DNA of 64,000 nt from Heyndrickxia sporothermodurans (GTDB lineage Bacteria; Bacillota; Bacilli; Bacillales; Bacillaceae_C). Below the pieces are notes generated by a model. It saw nothing but the letters and a program-made list of their open reading frames with translations. It searched no databases and was not told the DNA's origin. This document shows positions 62,586-64,000 of this stretch, one piece after another. Position 1 is the first letter of the stretch; each line of letters begins with the position of its first letter. The stretch is taken from contig BORH01000020.1 of the NCBI GenBank assembly GCA_018333075.1, positions 20,606 through 84,605 on the forward strand, in the 5' to 3' direction. The position numbers were made by a program, and so were the translations under genes.

Positions 62586-63532
62586 GGGGTACAGTCAGGA
62601 AAATGCGGATCTACAACGCTAAACCCAATTTCTTGACGATTCCTCTTATAAAAAGGTAAATCATAACAACGAATTTATGAAACAAGATGACACAAAAACG
62701 ACCTTGCTTTAGTCAGCTATGCCGTTTTGTATCACATCTTATAGTCAGTATAGAAGATTTTTTTTCAATTACAGCTTTTACTGCTGAAACACTTTGTTCA
62801 ATAGAGTGATTTGTCGTATCAATAATACTGGATTCATATATACCTAAATTAACAAATTGCTCCCACATTGCATTTACTAATTCAATGTTTGTGTTTTCAT
62901 CCAATTTGGTACGGTTCATTGCTCTTTTCATAGTTTCTTCTTTAGTGGCTTTTAAGATAATGTAATGTACTTCATAATTATCTTGTACAATGTTTAACCA
63001 AGGCTTTAAGAACCAAGGCCCAACAATTCCATCTATAATCACATCGTACCCACCACGCGCAAAACGTTTTGCGGATTCTAAAAAAGCTTCAATGACAATT
63101 ACATTTTGTTCTTCTGATTCTGGTAAATATGGAGCTATTGCTCCTTTTTGAATGTAATGATAAAAGTCATCCGTGTGCATGTGTACTGACTTTGAAAAAT
63201 TAGATTCATTAGCAACAATGGATGCAATTGTACTTTTACCAGTTCCCGGAGAACCAGTAATTATAATAATTCTTCCTTGTTTCATAAATATTCTCTCATT
63301 TCTATTATTCTTCTTTTCACATTAATACATTTTCTATTTCATTATCTCAATTATAGTTGTTTATATCATTAATAATGATCACCTAACAACGATATGGGTT
63401 TTGAGACAAGTCATACGAGACACTCATAAACCTTATTCGAAGCAAAATCAGTTAAATATCAATAGAGTAACCCTATTGATACAAGGTTTTCCGCCTTAAC
63501 GTTGTAAATCCGCATAATCCTGATGCTCCCCC
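62586..63532. mobile_element. Non-autonomous Tn3-family element (947 bp) carrying a kinase gene
   Basis: 38-bp terminal inverted repeats: left 62586-62623 begins GGGGTACAGTCAGGAAAATG and ends ACAACGCTAAA; right 63532-63495 (minus strand) begins GGGGGAGCATCAGGATTATG and ends ACAACGTTAAG. GGGG starts and TAAG ends are Tn3-family marks, and the sequence resembles Tn1546-type ends from memory. The 5-bp target duplication CACTA is at 62581-62585 and 63533-63537. Inside is one P-loop kinase gene and no transposase or resolvase. GAGACA motifs near 63401 and 63415 may be a residual resolution site. Confidence 0.88.
62713..63285 (-). CDS. P-loop nucleotide kinase/AAA-type ATPase, cargo of the Tn3-type element
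   Basis: 190 residues. Walker A ITGSPGTGKST near 8-18, an acidic motif in HTDDFYHYI near 37-45, a Walker B-like DVIIDGIVG near 81-89 and a lid region RAMNRTKLDENTN. The layout is that of small-molecule kinases such as chloramphenicol phosphotransferase or gluconate/shikimate kinases, so a resistance-type phosphotransferase is possible but unproven. The last ~8 residues run into element sequence. Sole gene between the inverted repeats. Confidence 0.75.
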   Translation of the reverse strand: MKQGRIIIITGSPGTGKSTIASIVANESNFSKSVHMHTDDFYHYIQKGAIAPYLPESEEQNVIVIEAFLESAKRFARGGYDVIIDGIVGPWFLKPWLNIVQDNYEVHYIILKATKEETMKRAMNRTKLDENTNIELVNAMWEQFVNLGIYESSIIDTTNHSIEQSVSAVKAVIEKKSSILTIRCDTKRHS

Positions 63533-63753
63533 CACTATAAAAAATTCACATTTATCTTTACCATATTCTGCGATTTGGCGAATCAAATCAATTGAAAGGT
63601 TTCCATCTCTATCGTGAACCTTTAACATTTCACGGCGAATTACATCATAAGAAACCAACGGCGTTCCATGACCCAAATGATTTTGAAGACTTTTCGCAGT
63701 TGTTTTTTTTCATTCCCAGAGTTTCCTCGTATAATAATTAGCTTAGATTCCAT
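63533..63753 (-). pseudogene. Second P-loop kinase, truncated by the Tn3-type element and frameshifted
   Basis: Starts MESKLIIIRGNSG at 63753; within the P-loop a run of eight A shifts the frame, and the next frame continues KTTAKSLQNHLGHGTPLVSY, DVIRREMLKVHDRDGNLSID and AEYGKDKCEFFIV. Exactly there the CACTA duplication and right inverted repeat begin. The remaining C-terminus is not found beyond the left end of the element, so further rearrangement has occurred. Confidence 0.8.
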
Positions 63754-63880
63754 ATTCTCCCCCCACACCTAATTACTTTCTATTTAATTAATCTTTCATT
63801 AGTTAAAACAACATTTTCTTACTTGATTCGATATAGAAATTAATTATTCCTTCTTCAACTAAACTGCCCGATAGTATAAA

Positions 63881-64000
63881 TGTCAACACAAATATGTACA
63901 CTTTCGCTTGTATAAGAATGTACAAAATTACTCATTTTCTTTCGCTAAATGATTCTTTAAACGATAAGATTCTCCTACGATTGTAACGACAGTCGCGTGA
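63881..64000 (-). mobile_element. IS21-family insertion sequence, terminal part (continues beyond window)
   Basis: The outer end reads TGTCAACACAAATATGTACA at 63881, with an inner repeat of ATATGTACA-type sequence (63894-63900, 63918-63924), as in IS21-family ends, followed directly by the C-terminus of an IstB-like gene. The flank left of 63881 (CTAAACTGCCCGATAG) looks like an intergenic repeat. Confidence 0.75.
63928..64000 (-). CDS. istB: IstB-like transposition helper ATPase, C-terminal end (partial)
   Basis: Only the last 23 codons are in the window: HATVVTIVGESYRLKNHLAK then ENE and a stop at 63928. The GESYRLK ending is typical of IstB helper ATPases of IS21 elements. The gene continues upstream beyond base 64000. 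Confidence 0.75.
   Translation of the reverse strand, partial: HATVVTIVGESYRLKNHLAKENE

Noticed and set aside
1-64000. tRNA or rRNA genes
   Set aside because: No cloverleaf with GTTCGA-type T-loop and CCA end and no rRNA-like sequence was recognised on either strand.

Overview
The window reads as a chromosomal stretch of a low-GC Gram-positive, spore-forming Bacillaceae. The evidence is an oligopeptide permease of B. subtilis type, a Spo0E-family reading frame, KhtTU potassium/proton antiport genes, class-I SAM and T-box riboswitches, AGGAGG ribosome sites with many TTG/GTG starts, and a B. subtilis-like aromatic operon. The genus cannot be fixed from sequence reading alone.

Layout. 0-2.5 kb: end of an oligopeptide ABC operon (oppC partial, oppD, oppF). 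2.5-5.6 kb: MarR-type regulator and an EmrB/EmrA-like efflux pair behind a palindromic operator and a terminator-like leader hairpin. 5.9-8.8 kb: orphan sensor kinase overlapped with a large lipoprotein. 8.9-12 kb: single enzymes (C45-type acyltransferase, GNAT, MBL hydrolase, VOC protein). 12-23.8 kb: a sigma-54 activator divergent from an acetoin-dehydrogenase-type E1a/E1b/E2/E3 operon with a perfect -24/-12 promoter, followed by SDR, ALDH, ACS-family MFS and zinc ADH genes. 23.9-27.1 kb: two KhtT paralogues, a degenerate integrase and KhtU. 27.2-31.7 kb: TetR/MFS efflux pair, membrane-anchored hydrolase, lipoprotein. 32-39.8 kb: small genes, a Spo0E-like frame without a normal start, MBL-rubredoxin protein, PadR operon, orphan XhlA, decayed enolase-superfamily gene, EamA/Lrp pair.

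39.9-42.9 kb, minus strand: a SAM-I riboswitch leads an SDR, a frameshifted NhaC-family transporter and luxS, which together look like a methionine/SAM-recycling transcription unit. 43-49 kb: a two-component system between a peptidoglycan amidase and a polysaccharide deacetylase, then two membrane genes including a YhhN homologue. 49.2-57.4 kb: four tandem, nearly identical tyrosine-type T-box leaders (period 272-273 bp) in front of DAHP synthase/chorismate mutase, aroC, aroB, hisC, tyrA and EPSP synthase; no trp genes lie inside this cluster.

57.4-64 kb is an accessory, decaying region. It holds a hairpin repeat, small hypothetical genes, a frameshifted AraC gene with a barstar-like N-terminus, broken phosphatase and Nudix genes, three copies of a short dispersed repeat, a GC-richer methyltransferase-like gene and the end of an IS21-family element. 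It also holds a complete 947-bp non-autonomous Tn3-family element (38-bp inverted repeats, CACTA target duplication) that carries a P-loop kinase gene and no transposase.

The strongest novelty candidates are the four T-boxes, the SAM-riboswitch operon with its unexpected SDR, and the Tn3-derived kinase cassette.
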